The notes: generated by a model from the letters alone, not told the origin. 8,224 nt of DNA from Candidatus Luteimonas excrementigallinarum (GCA_019115725.1 DXCY01000296.1:1-8224); one strand, 5' to 3'; positions 1 through 6,630 are shown, numbered from the stretch's first letter. A program made the numbers and translations.

Positions 1-503
1 AGATTGCAGCCGCGCGGGCCGGTCGAATACACCGTCTTGAAGCACGCCCGCTGCCACTTCGCGCCCTGGTTAACGGCATCGCCGTGCGGCGAGTTGGGAT
101 CGCAGGTGAGCTCCAGCTCGGTATCGGTGTATGCCGGCTGGATGGCCCAGCCGCTCCACTCCACCCGCGGCGGGGTGACGGCGCCGTGCTCAGTGGCCAA
201 GCAGGTCACGTGGATCGGATCGCTCGGGATGTACGGCCGCCACCACCCGCCCAGCGCCTGGGTGATCGGGTACTCCGGCGCGGCCGGGTCCAGCAGGTGG
301 GCCATGCGGATCTTGAGGCGGTCCTTGGCGCGTTCGGCGGTCTGCTTGATCGCGTCGCGTTCGATCTGGGCGCCGAGGTACGTATGCCCGCCGGACACGA
401 AATCGCGACCCGGCCCTGTGCTGGCGAAGCGCACAGTCACGTGCTGCCGGCGGAAGATGAAAAGGTGCAGCGGGCGCGCACCGAAGCGCAGGAGGTCAGG
501 CAT
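1..503 (-). CDS. DUF2163 / phage BR0599-type tail protein, N-terminal part (runs off the left edge)
   Basis: An open frame of 167 codons plus two bases from ATG 503 to the window edge, with no stop. It overlaps the upstream TGA by 8 bases (ATGCCTGA), and a G-rich stretch precedes the ATG. The translation starts MPDLLRFGARPLHLFIFRRQ. Residues 22-67 (VTVRFASTG, GGHTYLGAQIERDAIKQTAE, RLKIRM) match my memory of DUF2163: a strand giving what is measured, 'Y.g..i.R.aI.qt.e..kd.L.i.'. Residues 98-135 form beta strands (IHVTCLATEHG; VEWSGWAIQPAY). The last visible part has WQRACFKTVYSTGPRGCN (150-167), the start of the Cys-containing BR0599 C-terminal domain. Known members have about 260-290 residues, so around 100 are missing. 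Such proteins are tail components encoded next to NlpC/P60 tip genes; that the next gene here is one is a prediction. Confidence 0.8.
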   Translation of the reverse strand, partial: MPDLLRFGARPLHLFIFRRQHVTVRFASTGPGRDFVSGGHTYLGAQIERDAIKQTAERAKDRLKIRMAHLLDPAAPEYPITQALGGWWRPYIPSDPIHVTCLATEHGAVTPPRVEWSGWAIQPAYTDTELELTCDPNSPHGDAVNQGAKWQRACFKTVYSTGPRGCN

Positions 504-1695
504 CCGGCACCACCCCCTGCCACGCCGTGCTGGCCTTGGCCAGGCCGTCCTGATCGTTGATGTGATCGATCTGCACCGTGTCGCTGGCCAGCGTGCACAG
601 CGACAGGAAGCTGATATCGCGGATCCGCCCAGGCCCGATCGTGCTGCTGGCCAGCGCGGCATCCAGCGTCAGCACCTCCACATCACCCAGGTGGGCGGAG
701 CCGGTCACCCGGCGGCGGTGCACGGTGCCATCCACCAGCTCGATCGACAGATCGCGCCGATTGGGCTGCCCCATCCCGAACTGTGTGTATCCGGCGTACT
801 GCACTGTCAGCGTAGTGCTGTTGCCCACGATGGGGGCGGCGGCGGCCAGATCGCTTGCCCAGCTGGGCACCCACACCGGCACGCGGGATCCATCCAGCAG
901 GTACAGCAGCGAGCGGAAACGCGCGTGATCCGCCCGGCCGTGCAGCAGCCAGTGGTGGCTCTGCTGGCGCAGCGACACGCCGGCCAGATCATGCACAAAC
1001 GGCAGGCCCGCGCCGTAATCCACGGCCTCCACCTGGCGGGCCACGGTGGCGCTGGCTTCGTCGTCTTCGTTCGGGCGGGTATCGATCACCGGGTGGTCGC
1101 GGTACATCGGCAGGGTATCCAGCGCCGGCCAGTTACTCGGCTCGGCCAGGTCGAAGGCCAGGCTCACCCGGGCCGTGCGGGCGTTGGTGAACCGGCTACG
1201 GGCGCCCTGCTCGGCATACGCCCTGCGCAGCGGGAACAGCCGGCCGCCGCGGCCATAGCTGCCCAGCACCGGCGCGGCCAGCTCCAGGCCGGCGGGCAGG
1301 ATCTGCGCCACCTCGGCCACTTCCCAGCGCTGCGCATCGCGGTACAGCAGCACCTGCCCGCCCTCCACAAAGTCGAAACCGGCCGTGCGGCAGGCCACGC
1401 TGGTGGATTCCGGCCAGACGGTGGTGGCCAGCCACTGCTGGTCCGGCCAGATCGGCAGCAACCACGCCCCGCCCCAGCCGCCCAGCAGCATCTGCGCCAG
1501 GCGGAACTCGCGGTCCGCGTCGAACAAATCGAAGGTGAGCCGTCGGCGCGGCCCTTCCCACAGACTGCGGTGGGTGGTGACGGCGGTGGCCGATGCGGTC
1601 AGGATCTCGGTCGACCAGGTCAGCTGCTCGCGCATGCCGTCCGACCAGTCCGGGGCGATGGGCCACACGTGCGGGCCCTGCGCATCAAACGCCAC
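496..1695 (-). CDS. Minor/distal tail protein with an internal duplication
   Basis: A 399-residue protein encoded between the tape measure and the DUF2163 gene, the place of distal tail or tip-hub proteins (lambda M position). The frame is open to GTG 1704, but I start at GTG 1695: GGAG (1704-1707) sits 8 bases before it, whereas it would touch the 1704 codon. The upstream TAG (1698-1700) lies 2 bases before. The N-terminus is Trp-rich (VWPIAPDWSDGMREQLTWSTE). Two similar blocks occur, near residues 50-83 (F.LFDADREFRLAQMLLGG then WLLPIW) and 247-279 (HGRADHARFRSLLYLLDG then VWVPSW). Each is followed by a beta-rich stretch and a 'R...F.L' segment (RLFPLRRAY; ISFLSLCTL). This suggests two tandem beta domains. 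I do not know a named family; the tail-protein role comes mainly from position. It overlaps the next gene by 8 bases. Confidence 0.65.
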   Translation of the reverse strand: MAFDAQGPHVWPIAPDWSDGMREQLTWSTEILTASATAVTTHRSLWEGPRRRLTFDLFDADREFRLAQMLLGGWGGAWLLPIWPDQQWLATTVWPESTSVACRTAGFDFVEGGQVLLYRDAQRWEVAEVAQILPAGLELAAPVLGSYGRGGRLFPLRRAYAEQGARSRFTNARTARVSLAFDLAEPSNWPALDTLPMYRDHPVIDTRPNEDDEASATVARQVEAVDYGAGLPFVHDLAGVSLRQQSHHWLLHGRADHARFRSLLYLLDGSRVPVWVPSWASDLAAAAPIVGNSTTLTVQYAGYTQFGMGQPNRRDLSIELVDGTVHRRRVTGSAHLGDVEVLTLDAALASSTIGPGRIRDISFLSLCTLASDTVQIDHINDQDGLAKASTAWQGVVPDA

Positions 1696-1697
1696 CG

Positions 1698-4600
1698 CTA
1701 CCACTCCGCCCGGATTGCCTGCCCGTTCTGGGCAGCGATCTCTACAACCTGCCGCTCGAACTCCGGCGTGTTGGCCATGTCGCGCAGCATCTGATCGCGG
1801 TCGATATAGAAATACTGGTTCAGCCGGTTGGGGCTGGCCGGCACGGCATCGCGCGCGTAACCACCGCCGGCGAAGCTGTATTGCGGAGCAGCGTTGCGGT
1901 TGACCGGGGCGCGGGCAGCGGCTGCGGGGAAGGTCCCGGCGTGGATGGCGCGCATCAGGCCCAAGCCGTAGCGCCGCACGGTTTCCTGCGGCATCACGTA
2001 CTCACCGCGATGCACGGTGCCGGCGGGCACGTACTTGCCGCCGTAGCCGGTGAAGCCACCGTCAGCAAAACCCATGGACCGACTCATCAAGCTGGCCATC
2101 AGCATGGTGCTGGCGGCCCGCTGAAGCTCCTGTGCTGCGTTCTTCACTACGCCGCCCGCAAGGCCGGTGGCGATGGCCGCTGTCCCCAACTCAGCGGCGC
2201 CCTCCTGGATGTTGTTGGTGCCGGAATCCCGGTTAAGCGCCTGCATCAACTTGGCCCGCGCGATCGCAGCCAATTGCTCGGCAGCGAACCGAGCCATACC
2301 CTGCGCCATGTTCAGAAGGAACTGCCGACCGGCCTCGCCTAGCCGCGTGGTGCCGCTGGCCAACGAGTCCAGGGCGCTGGCTAGGCTGCCCTCGAAAGTG
2401 TTGGCAACAGTGGTGGCGAGCAGGCTCGTGGTGTTCCGCATCTGCTCAAGCTCGGCCTTGATGCGCTGCACATTGGCCAGTGCTTCCGGATTCCCGGTGG
2501 CAATGGCCATGGCTTCCATCTGCGGCACCAGCTCATCCAGCACCACCAGCTTGGCGCGGTAGAGCTCCACGATCTCGCGCTGCGCCTGTGCCTCGGTAAT
2601 CAGCCCAGCCTGCAGGCGGGTCTGGATGCCCTGCTGCTGCGCCTGGATCTGCTGCATCACCTGCTGGTACTGGCGGTTTACCCGGTCCAGGTCCACCGTG
2701 GCCTGCTTCAGATTCAGCAGCTTGGCCACATCCGCCGCCTCGGCAGTGCGGCCCAGGTTGAGCAGCTGCTGCTCCAGGCGCTCCAGCTCCACCCGGGTGC
2801 GGGCGAACTCGGCTTCCTCGCCCCGGCCCTGCAGGCGGGCGAGCTCGAGCTGGGCATCCACGTACTGGCGGGTTACATCACGGCGCATTTCCTCGTGGTC
2901 CAGCAGCTGCGCGTAATCAATCAGCGTCTGCTTGGTGGCCTCGCTTACGCTCTTCCATGCGCCCTCTTCCGTTTCGTAGCGGACCCGCGCGGCGTTGGTC
3001 ACCTTGGTCTGGCCATCCGCCACCTGGTCCAGCATTCCGATCTGGCGAGCGAGGTTCTCCACCTCACGCTGCGCGGCTTCCTCCGCGCGCTTGGCATCGC
3101 TGGTGCTACTCCGGCGAGCGCCGCGCTCTTTGTATCGGTCCTCGATCTGCTTGCGCAGCTTATCCACCAGGCCGCCGCTGGCGGTCCCGTCAGCGTTGAA
3201 CACCACGTTATCCAGCCGCGGATCGTCGCGCCCCTCCCGAGCGGCCTGCTCTGCCAAGGAGCGGAATTCCTTGTACAGATCGTTGATCTCGCGCTGTTTG
3301 GCGGCCTCCTTATCCATGCCCTCAATGCGCTTGTCGATCGCCGCCTGCGCGGCGACGGCGGCAGCCTGCTGCTGGGCATCCTGCCCCTGTCCGGCGACCT
3401 CACGCTCCAGATCAATCCGCGCATCCTTCAGCGCCATGATCTGTGCATACAGGCCGTCCGCCCGGGCCTGCGCTGCCTGACGGATACCGGCCGTGGCTCC
3501 GCGCTCCGCGTAGTGATTCTCCCGGGCAAACTGTTTTGTCAGCCGGTTGATCTGCGCGTCGATATCCCGGCGGCCGATCTCCAGCAGGCCCTGCTTTACC
3601 TCGTTGACTTCCCGCTTAACCGCAGCCCAGGCCCGCTCCAGCGTGCCTGCGGACTGCTGCATCTTCTGCACTCTGTCTTCGGAGGTACGGGCCAGCGCTT
3701 CGAGCGCCAAGCGGGTGGCATCGGTCTCCCGGCCTTGAGCCACCAGCGACGCCACCTGGTCATAGGTGGCCGTGGTGAGAAAGCGATACTGCTCGTTGAG
3801 TTTGGCAATGGCTTCCAACGGGTTTTCAACAACGCCCTGCACCTCATTGGCCACCTGCTGGATGCTTCGTCCGGTCAGCATGGCGAGGTTGGTGGTGGCG
3901 CTCACCATGTCGCGCATGGTTTCGTGGGTGCCCTTGCCGCTGGCGGCGAGCAGCTGGGTGGCTTCCCGAGCTGCGTCGTATGCACCGCTGGCGCTGCCCA
4001 CGTCGGCAGCCATCTGCTGCATGGCACCACTGGTCAGACCAGCAGCGTTGCCGGTGGCCAGTATCGCCCCCTCCAGAGCGCGCATCTGCTGGTAGCTGCG
4101 GAGCATGGCCCAGCCGTAGGCGCCGAGCGCAACGCCCAGACCGCCAACAGCGAGACCCGCGGCGGTAAACGCTGCGCCCATGGCGCCGGCGCGGGCGCCC
4201 AGAGAAACCACCGAGCTGGAGGCGCTGCGCCACGATCCCATCGCCAGCGAGCGCATCATGGCGGCAATGGACTGTTGGGTCTGCACCGTGTGCAAGCCCA
4301 TGTTCCGCATCGCCGTGGATTGCTGGTTAAGGTTCTGGATGGCAGCCCGGCGCGTAGCGATTCCGGCCATGGCCGCGTTGTACTGCTCGCGGGAGATCCG
4401 GCCGGAATCGACTGCGGCCTTCAGGGCAGCTTCGTCACGGGCCAGGCGCTGCAGCTGAGCTCCCGCCTTGTCGTACCGGCCCACCGTTCCATCCAGCGTC
4501 CGCTGCTGCCTCTCGCTGGAGCGCTGCAACTGGCCGTGGGCCTTGTCGAGTTTGCCCAGGGCCTCATCGTATTCCTCCGCGGTCACCAAGCCGCGGGACA

Positions 4601-4919
4601 TGGCCTGGTCCAGCATGGCCTCAGTGTCGGCCAGTTCCTCCCAGCTGCCGGCACCGCGCTCCAGGCGTTCCTGCAGCTGGCCGATCATGCCGATCTCGGC
4701 GGCGATCGCCTCTTGCGTCATCCGGCTGGCGCGCACGTATGCTTCCTGGGCCTGCACGCTGGCGTCTGTGCCGCCACTGCCCATCCGCTCGCTGGCGCGC
4801 TCCGCGGCATCGGCCACTTCCTCGATGCCCTTGCCGGCATCGCGAATCGCGGCCTGCGCCTGGGCGAAGTCCGCCCGCATGCGCATGTCGATGGTGAAGT
4901 CGCGGCCGCCGGCAGTCAT
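1698..4919 (-). CDS. Tail tape measure protein, lambda gpH-like
   Basis: A 1073-residue protein that fills the tail tube lumen, sets tail length and is thought to leave with the DNA at infection. The start ATG 4919 lies 3 bases after the T stop; GAGGA (4931-4935) is 11 bases upstream. Residues 1-235 are helical and Gln/Ala/Arg-rich. A hydrophobic Gly/Ala segment (about 244-272) could insert into a membrane. Residues 275-410 are the clearest match to lambda-type tape measures (TMP_2): ILATGNAAGLT, QLLAASGKG and NPLEAIAKLNEQYRFLT. A coiled-coil-like stretch runs to about 760, and 785-890 resembles the lambda tape measure C-terminal domain (TFEGSLASALDSLASGT). Near the end, FADGGFTGYGGKYVPAGTVHRGEYVMP is the usual phage motif before the C-terminus. 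I see no lysozyme or peptidase domain. An 'xGxIxxEQYxxA' motif occurs three times (see findings). Confidence 0.92.
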   Translation of the reverse strand: MTAGGRDFTIDMRMRADFAQAQAAIRDAGKGIEEVADAAERASERMGSGGTDASVQAQEAYVRASRMTQEAIAAEIGMIGQLQERLERGAGSWEELADTEAMLDQAMSRGLVTAEEYDEALGKLDKAHGQLQRSSERQQRTLDGTVGRYDKAGAQLQRLARDEAALKAAVDSGRISREQYNAAMAGIATRRAAIQNLNQQSTAMRNMGLHTVQTQQSIAAMMRSLAMGSWRSASSSVVSLGARAGAMGAAFTAAGLAVGGLGVALGAYGWAMLRSYQQMRALEGAILATGNAAGLTSGAMQQMAADVGSASGAYDAAREATQLLAASGKGTHETMRDMVSATTNLAMLTGRSIQQVANEVQGVVENPLEAIAKLNEQYRFLTTATYDQVASLVAQGRETDATRLALEALARTSEDRVQKMQQSAGTLERAWAAVKREVNEVKQGLLEIGRRDIDAQINRLTKQFARENHYAERGATAGIRQAAQARADGLYAQIMALKDARIDLEREVAGQGQDAQQQAAAVAAQAAIDKRIEGMDKEAAKQREINDLYKEFRSLAEQAAREGRDDPRLDNVVFNADGTASGGLVDKLRKQIEDRYKERGARRSSTSDAKRAEEAAQREVENLARQIGMLDQVADGQTKVTNAARVRYETEEGAWKSVSEATKQTLIDYAQLLDHEEMRRDVTRQYVDAQLELARLQGRGEEAEFARTRVELERLEQQLLNLGRTAEAADVAKLLNLKQATVDLDRVNRQYQQVMQQIQAQQQGIQTRLQAGLITEAQAQREIVELYRAKLVVLDELVPQMEAMAIATGNPEALANVQRIKAELEQMRNTTSLLATTVANTFEGSLASALDSLASGTTRLGEAGRQFLLNMAQGMARFAAEQLAAIARAKLMQALNRDSGTNNIQEGAAELGTAAIATGLAGGVVKNAAQELQRAASTMLMASLMSRSMGFADGGFTGYGGKYVPAGTVHRGEYVMPQETVRRYGLGLMRAIHAGTFPAAAARAPVNRNAAPQYSFAGGGYARDAVPASPNRLNQYFYIDRDQMLRDMANTPEFERQVVEIAAQNGQAIRAEW
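1704..1707 (-). promoter_or_regulatory. Ribosome binding site deciding the start of the distal tail gene
   Basis: GGAG on the coding strand, within GGCGGAG (1704-1710), lies inside the last codons of the tape measure gene and 8 bases before GTG 1695. It directly abuts and partly overlaps the alternative GTG at 1704, which could therefore not use it. Confidence 0.55.
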
Positions 4920-4922
4920 GGG

Positions 4923-5587
4923 TCAGGCTTTCCTCAAGGTCTTGATGTGTTGCTGGGTTGATTTCAGGGTCTTGCTGTCCTGGGGCTGGCCGAACAACAC
5001 GCCTTCAATCAGGTCCGCCTGGCGGTGGCTCCGCAGCCGTTGCACCTGGCGGTAGTACAGGGTCAGCTGGCGCCCGGTGTATCGGTACCCGAGGCGGTCG
5101 GGGGCGCCGAATCCGGCGCCGGCGAGGGTGGCGAAGACTTCGGCCCAGCCGACTCCTTCGCTACCAGCCGGCCCCGGATCACGACCGTCGCCTCGTGCAG
5201 AAAAAAATGGCCGTTCACTGCCCACCAGATGGAGAACAGCGCATCAGCGTTGCGGGCGGCGAGCCCCTGCACCCATTCCGGGTCACGATCCACAGCACGA
5301 GCGATCGCCCGCACCAGGTAGCCGCGGTGGCGACCTACAAGCCCGCGCACCTGTTCCCACGCATCTGCGTTGCCCGCTGCCAGTCCGGCCACCACGTCAT
5401 CCAGAAAGGCGCGGCCGTCGGAATACACCACGTCCAAGCCATCCCAGAAGCTGTACTCGCGCACCACCACCGACTCATCACCCAGCTGCAGGGTGATGTC
5501 GGGCTGCATCACCGCCAGCTCCTTCGCCGCCGGGTCAGCCCCGGCGGCGGTGGTGGAGCTGGCGGCAGGGGTCACCTTCCGTGCCAC
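4923..5587 (-). CDS. Frameshifted tail assembly chaperone, gpGT-like (join 5587-5201, 5201-4923)
   Basis: The expected -1 frameshift product: residues 1-129 are shared with the gpG-like protein, then 92 residues in the -1 frame begin SARGDGRDPG and end TQQHIKTLRKA, 221 residues in all. The T part contains WAEVFATLAGAGFG, then GYRYTGRQLTLYYRQVQRLR and a basic C-terminal helix, a layout usual for phage tail chaperone extensions. The T frame alone is open only from GTG 5225, 19 bases before the slippery run, with no purine-rich binding site before it (the coding strand there is pyrimidine-rich), so independent expression is unlikely. Frame arithmetic: the G frame has codon starts at 1 mod 3 and the T frame at 2 mod 3, which is -1 on the minus strand. 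In lambda GT links tape measure and tube subunits. The stop lies 3 bases before the tape measure ATG. Confidence 0.75.
5063..5587 (-). CDS. Tail assembly chaperone, gpG-like (zero-frame product)
   Basis: A 174-residue protein likely to bind the tape measure protein and recruit tube subunits during assembly; such chaperones are not kept in the finished tail. The start is GTG 5587, 3 bases after the tube stop, with only a distant GAGG before it, so translation is probably coupled. Residues 1-27 are low-complexity (MARKVTPAASSTTAAGADPA). The folded part runs from about 28 to 146: strands ITLQLGDESVVVREYSFWDG, then helices (RAFLDDVVAGLAAGN; YLVRAIARAVDRDPEWVQGLAARNADALFSIWWAVN). The pattern fits a chaperone family I recall as DUF6631. 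At residues 128-129 two TTT Phe codons form part of a slippery run (5201-5207). Past it the zero frame gives a Pro/Ser/Ala-rich tail (about 147-174) that looks disordered. The position between tube and tape measure is exactly that of lambda G. Confidence 0.75.
   Translation of the reverse strand: MARKVTPAASSTTAAGADPAAKELAVMQPDITLQLGDESVVVREYSFWDGLDVVYSDGRAFLDDVVAGLAAGNADAWEQVRGLVGRHRGYLVRAIARAVDRDPEWVQGLAARNADALFSIWWAVNGHFFLHEATVVIRGRLVAKESAGPKSSPPSPAPDSAPPTASGTDTPGAS
5201..5207 (-). promoter_or_regulatory. Programmed -1 frameshift slippery site, T TTT TTT
   Basis: The coding strand carries seven consecutive T. In the G frame they are the last base of CAT (His127) and the two codons TTT TTT (Phe128-129), matching the X XXY YYZ heptamer on which both tRNAs can re-pair one base back. 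After a -1 slip the next codon is TCT (Ser) and the frame stays open to 4923. It is the longest A/T homopolymer I see in this GC-rich window. Possible downstream hairpins: CACGA/TCGTG (5193-5197 with 5180-5184, 8-base loop) beginning 3 bases after the run, and GCCGGCT/AGTCGGC (5166-5172 with 5148-5154, one G-U pair, 11-base loop). The hairpins were found by eye, not folded; the slippery site itself is clear. Confidence 0.8.
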
Positions 5588-5590
5588 GGC

Positions 5591-6346
5591 TTACGGCGCC
5601 TCGCGGAACTGGCGCACCTCGCCAAACCCGCCCAGCTCGCCACGGGCGGCCTGATCCGGATCGAACAGCACGCGCCCGGTGAGCTGCAGCACGCCGAACG
5701 ATTCGTTGATCAGGTCGAGATCAGACACCGGGTTCAGGCGCACGCGGTACAGCTGGGTGCGCTGGCGCTGGCCACCGATCACGTTGATCTGGTGCACGGT
5801 CAGGCGCACCTCCGGCGGGCGGCTGGTGAACATGCCCACGTTCACGCTGCCGGCGTGGGTGTAGGCGGCGGTGATGGGCTGGGTCAGCCCCTCCACATCG
5901 AGGACATTGATGGTGCCGCCGGCGGCGGAATCGATGCTGTAGTGCACACCTTCTTCCAGCGCCGTGTCATCGGCGGCGGTCAGCACAATGCTGCTGGCGC
6001 CGCCGTGCTCCAGGGCGATGAAGTCGCCGGCCTCCAGACCCTCGGGCAGGGCCTCGCCGGTGACGGTGCCGCCGGCCTCATCGATCACGGCACCCCACAG
6101 GCCCATGGCCAGGTTCTCGATGCTGTTGTAGCGCAGGCCCAGGCTGATCTCACCGGTGTTTCCGGTTTCCAGCACGGCGGTTTCCATCTTCATGCCACTG
6201 AAGTTCTCGCGGCGGGTTTCCGATTCCTCGCTGAGGGTGACGGTTACCGCCGGCTCGGTGTCACCCACCCAGCGCGGCTTGCCGTAGGTGCCATCCGCAT
6301 TGCGGATCTCGGCCATCACCCGGCCCTGGTAGCTGAAGTCCTTCAT
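5591..6346 (-). CDS. Major tail tube protein, gpV-like
   Basis: A 251-residue protein that should polymerise as stacked rings around the tape measure to form the tail tube. The start ATG 6346 has GAGGAAA (6354-6360) 7 bases upstream; the binding site begins right after the upstream TAA. The opening MKDFSYQGRVMAEIRNADGT, then GKPRWVGDTEPAVTVTLSEE and RRENFSGMK, is the pattern of a tail tube family common in proteobacterial prophages: an N-terminal strand, a 'G.R..W.G' turn, an Glu/Ser-rich strand and the 'FSG' turn. LTVHQINVIGG (182-192) and LINESFGVLQLTGRVLFDP (212-230) look like the paired core strands of the tube fold. Residues 92-165, with a run of Gly, Thr and acidic residues, may be a loop or surface insert. 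Length is close to lambda gpV (246). It is followed after 3 bases by the chaperone gene. Confidence 0.8.
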   Translation of the reverse strand: MKDFSYQGRVMAEIRNADGTYGKPRWVGDTEPAVTVTLSEESETRRENFSGMKMETAVLETGNTGEISLGLRYNSIENLAMGLWGAVIDEAGGTVTGEALPEGLEAGDFIALEHGGASSIVLTAADDTALEEGVHYSIDSAAGGTINVLDVEGLTQPITAAYTHAGSVNVGMFTSRPPEVRLTVHQINVIGGQRQRTQLYRVRLNPVSDLDLINESFGVLQLTGRVLFDPDQAARGELGGFGEVRQFREAP

Positions 6347-6360
6347 GATTCGGTTTCCTC

Positions 6361-6630
6361 TTACTGCTTGCCGGCGCGGGCCGGGCGGGTGGTGGTGGAG
6401 CCGAAGCCCTGCGGCTCGGCGGCGGGCTGGTCGGCCAGCGCGGGGGCGTCACCGGCAGCGGGCAACGCCTTGGCAGCACCGGTGCCCTCGGCAGCCACGG
6501 CCGGCACGGTGATGCCCGCGCGCTCGAGGTAGGCGGCGTCAGACTTGCTGACCTCGATCTCCATGCCTTCGGGGCCGGGGGTGTAGCGGCGACCGGCATG
6601 GGTATGGGGCTTGTAGATGCGGATTTTCAT
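6361..6630 (-). CDS. Small conserved phage protein, DUF7210-like
   Basis: An 89-residue protein starting at ATG 6630, with GAGG (6638-6641) 7 bases upstream. Residues 1-45 form a compact unit: a strand of basic and hydrophobic residues (MKIRIYKPHTHAGRRYTPG), an acidic strand (GMEIEVSKSDAAYL) and a short helix ending in a hydrophobic tail. 'KPHTHAGRRYTPG...IEVSKSDAAYLERAG' is a pattern I recall from short phage proteins encoded just before tail tube genes (DUF7210 type). Residues 46-89 are Ala/Pro/Gly-rich and look disordered, ending in a basic tail. No function is established to my knowledge; its position between the completion protein and the tube gene suggests a role in tail assembly. It ends 14 bases before the tube start. 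Confidence 0.65.
   Translation of the reverse strand: MKIRIYKPHTHAGRRYTPGPEGMEIEVSKSDAAYLERAGITVPAVAAEGTGAAKALPAAGDAPALADQPAAEPQGFGSTTTRPARAGKQ

Noticed and set aside
1399..1406. An octamer GCTGGTGG, identical to the E. coli Chi site, on the plus strand.
   Set aside because: In 8 kb of GC-rich DNA one copy is within chance, it falls inside a coding gene, and the host's recombination system is unknown.
1695..1704. GTG 1704 as the start of the distal tail gene.
   Set aside because: The only good binding site (GGAG, 1704-1707) overlaps this codon. GTG 1695, 8 bases downstream of it, fits better. The difference is only three residues.
4..1794. A 596-codon plus-strand ORF opposite the distal tail and DUF2163 genes.
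   Set aside because: Long antisense frames are expected in GC-rich coding DNA. The translation is His/Arg/Gln/Gly-rich with no domain, and the minus-strand genes beneath it have starts, binding sites and family patterns.
2895..4961. A 688-codon plus-strand ORF opposite the tape measure gene.
   Set aside because: It mirrors the tape measure's regular codons (Leu/Gly/His/Ala-rich), shows no family pattern, and the sense-strand protein has clear TMP_2 motifs.
4923..5225. The T frame as a free-standing 100-residue gene starting at GTG 5225.
   Set aside because: There is no purine-rich binding site before it, the start lies 19 bases before the slippery run, and the frame is exactly -1 of G. A frameshift product is the better explanation.
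4958..6532. A 524-codon plus-strand ORF over the chaperone, tube and small protein genes.
   Set aside because: It crosses three well-supported minus-strand genes, is His/Gly/Ala-rich and has no recognisable domain.
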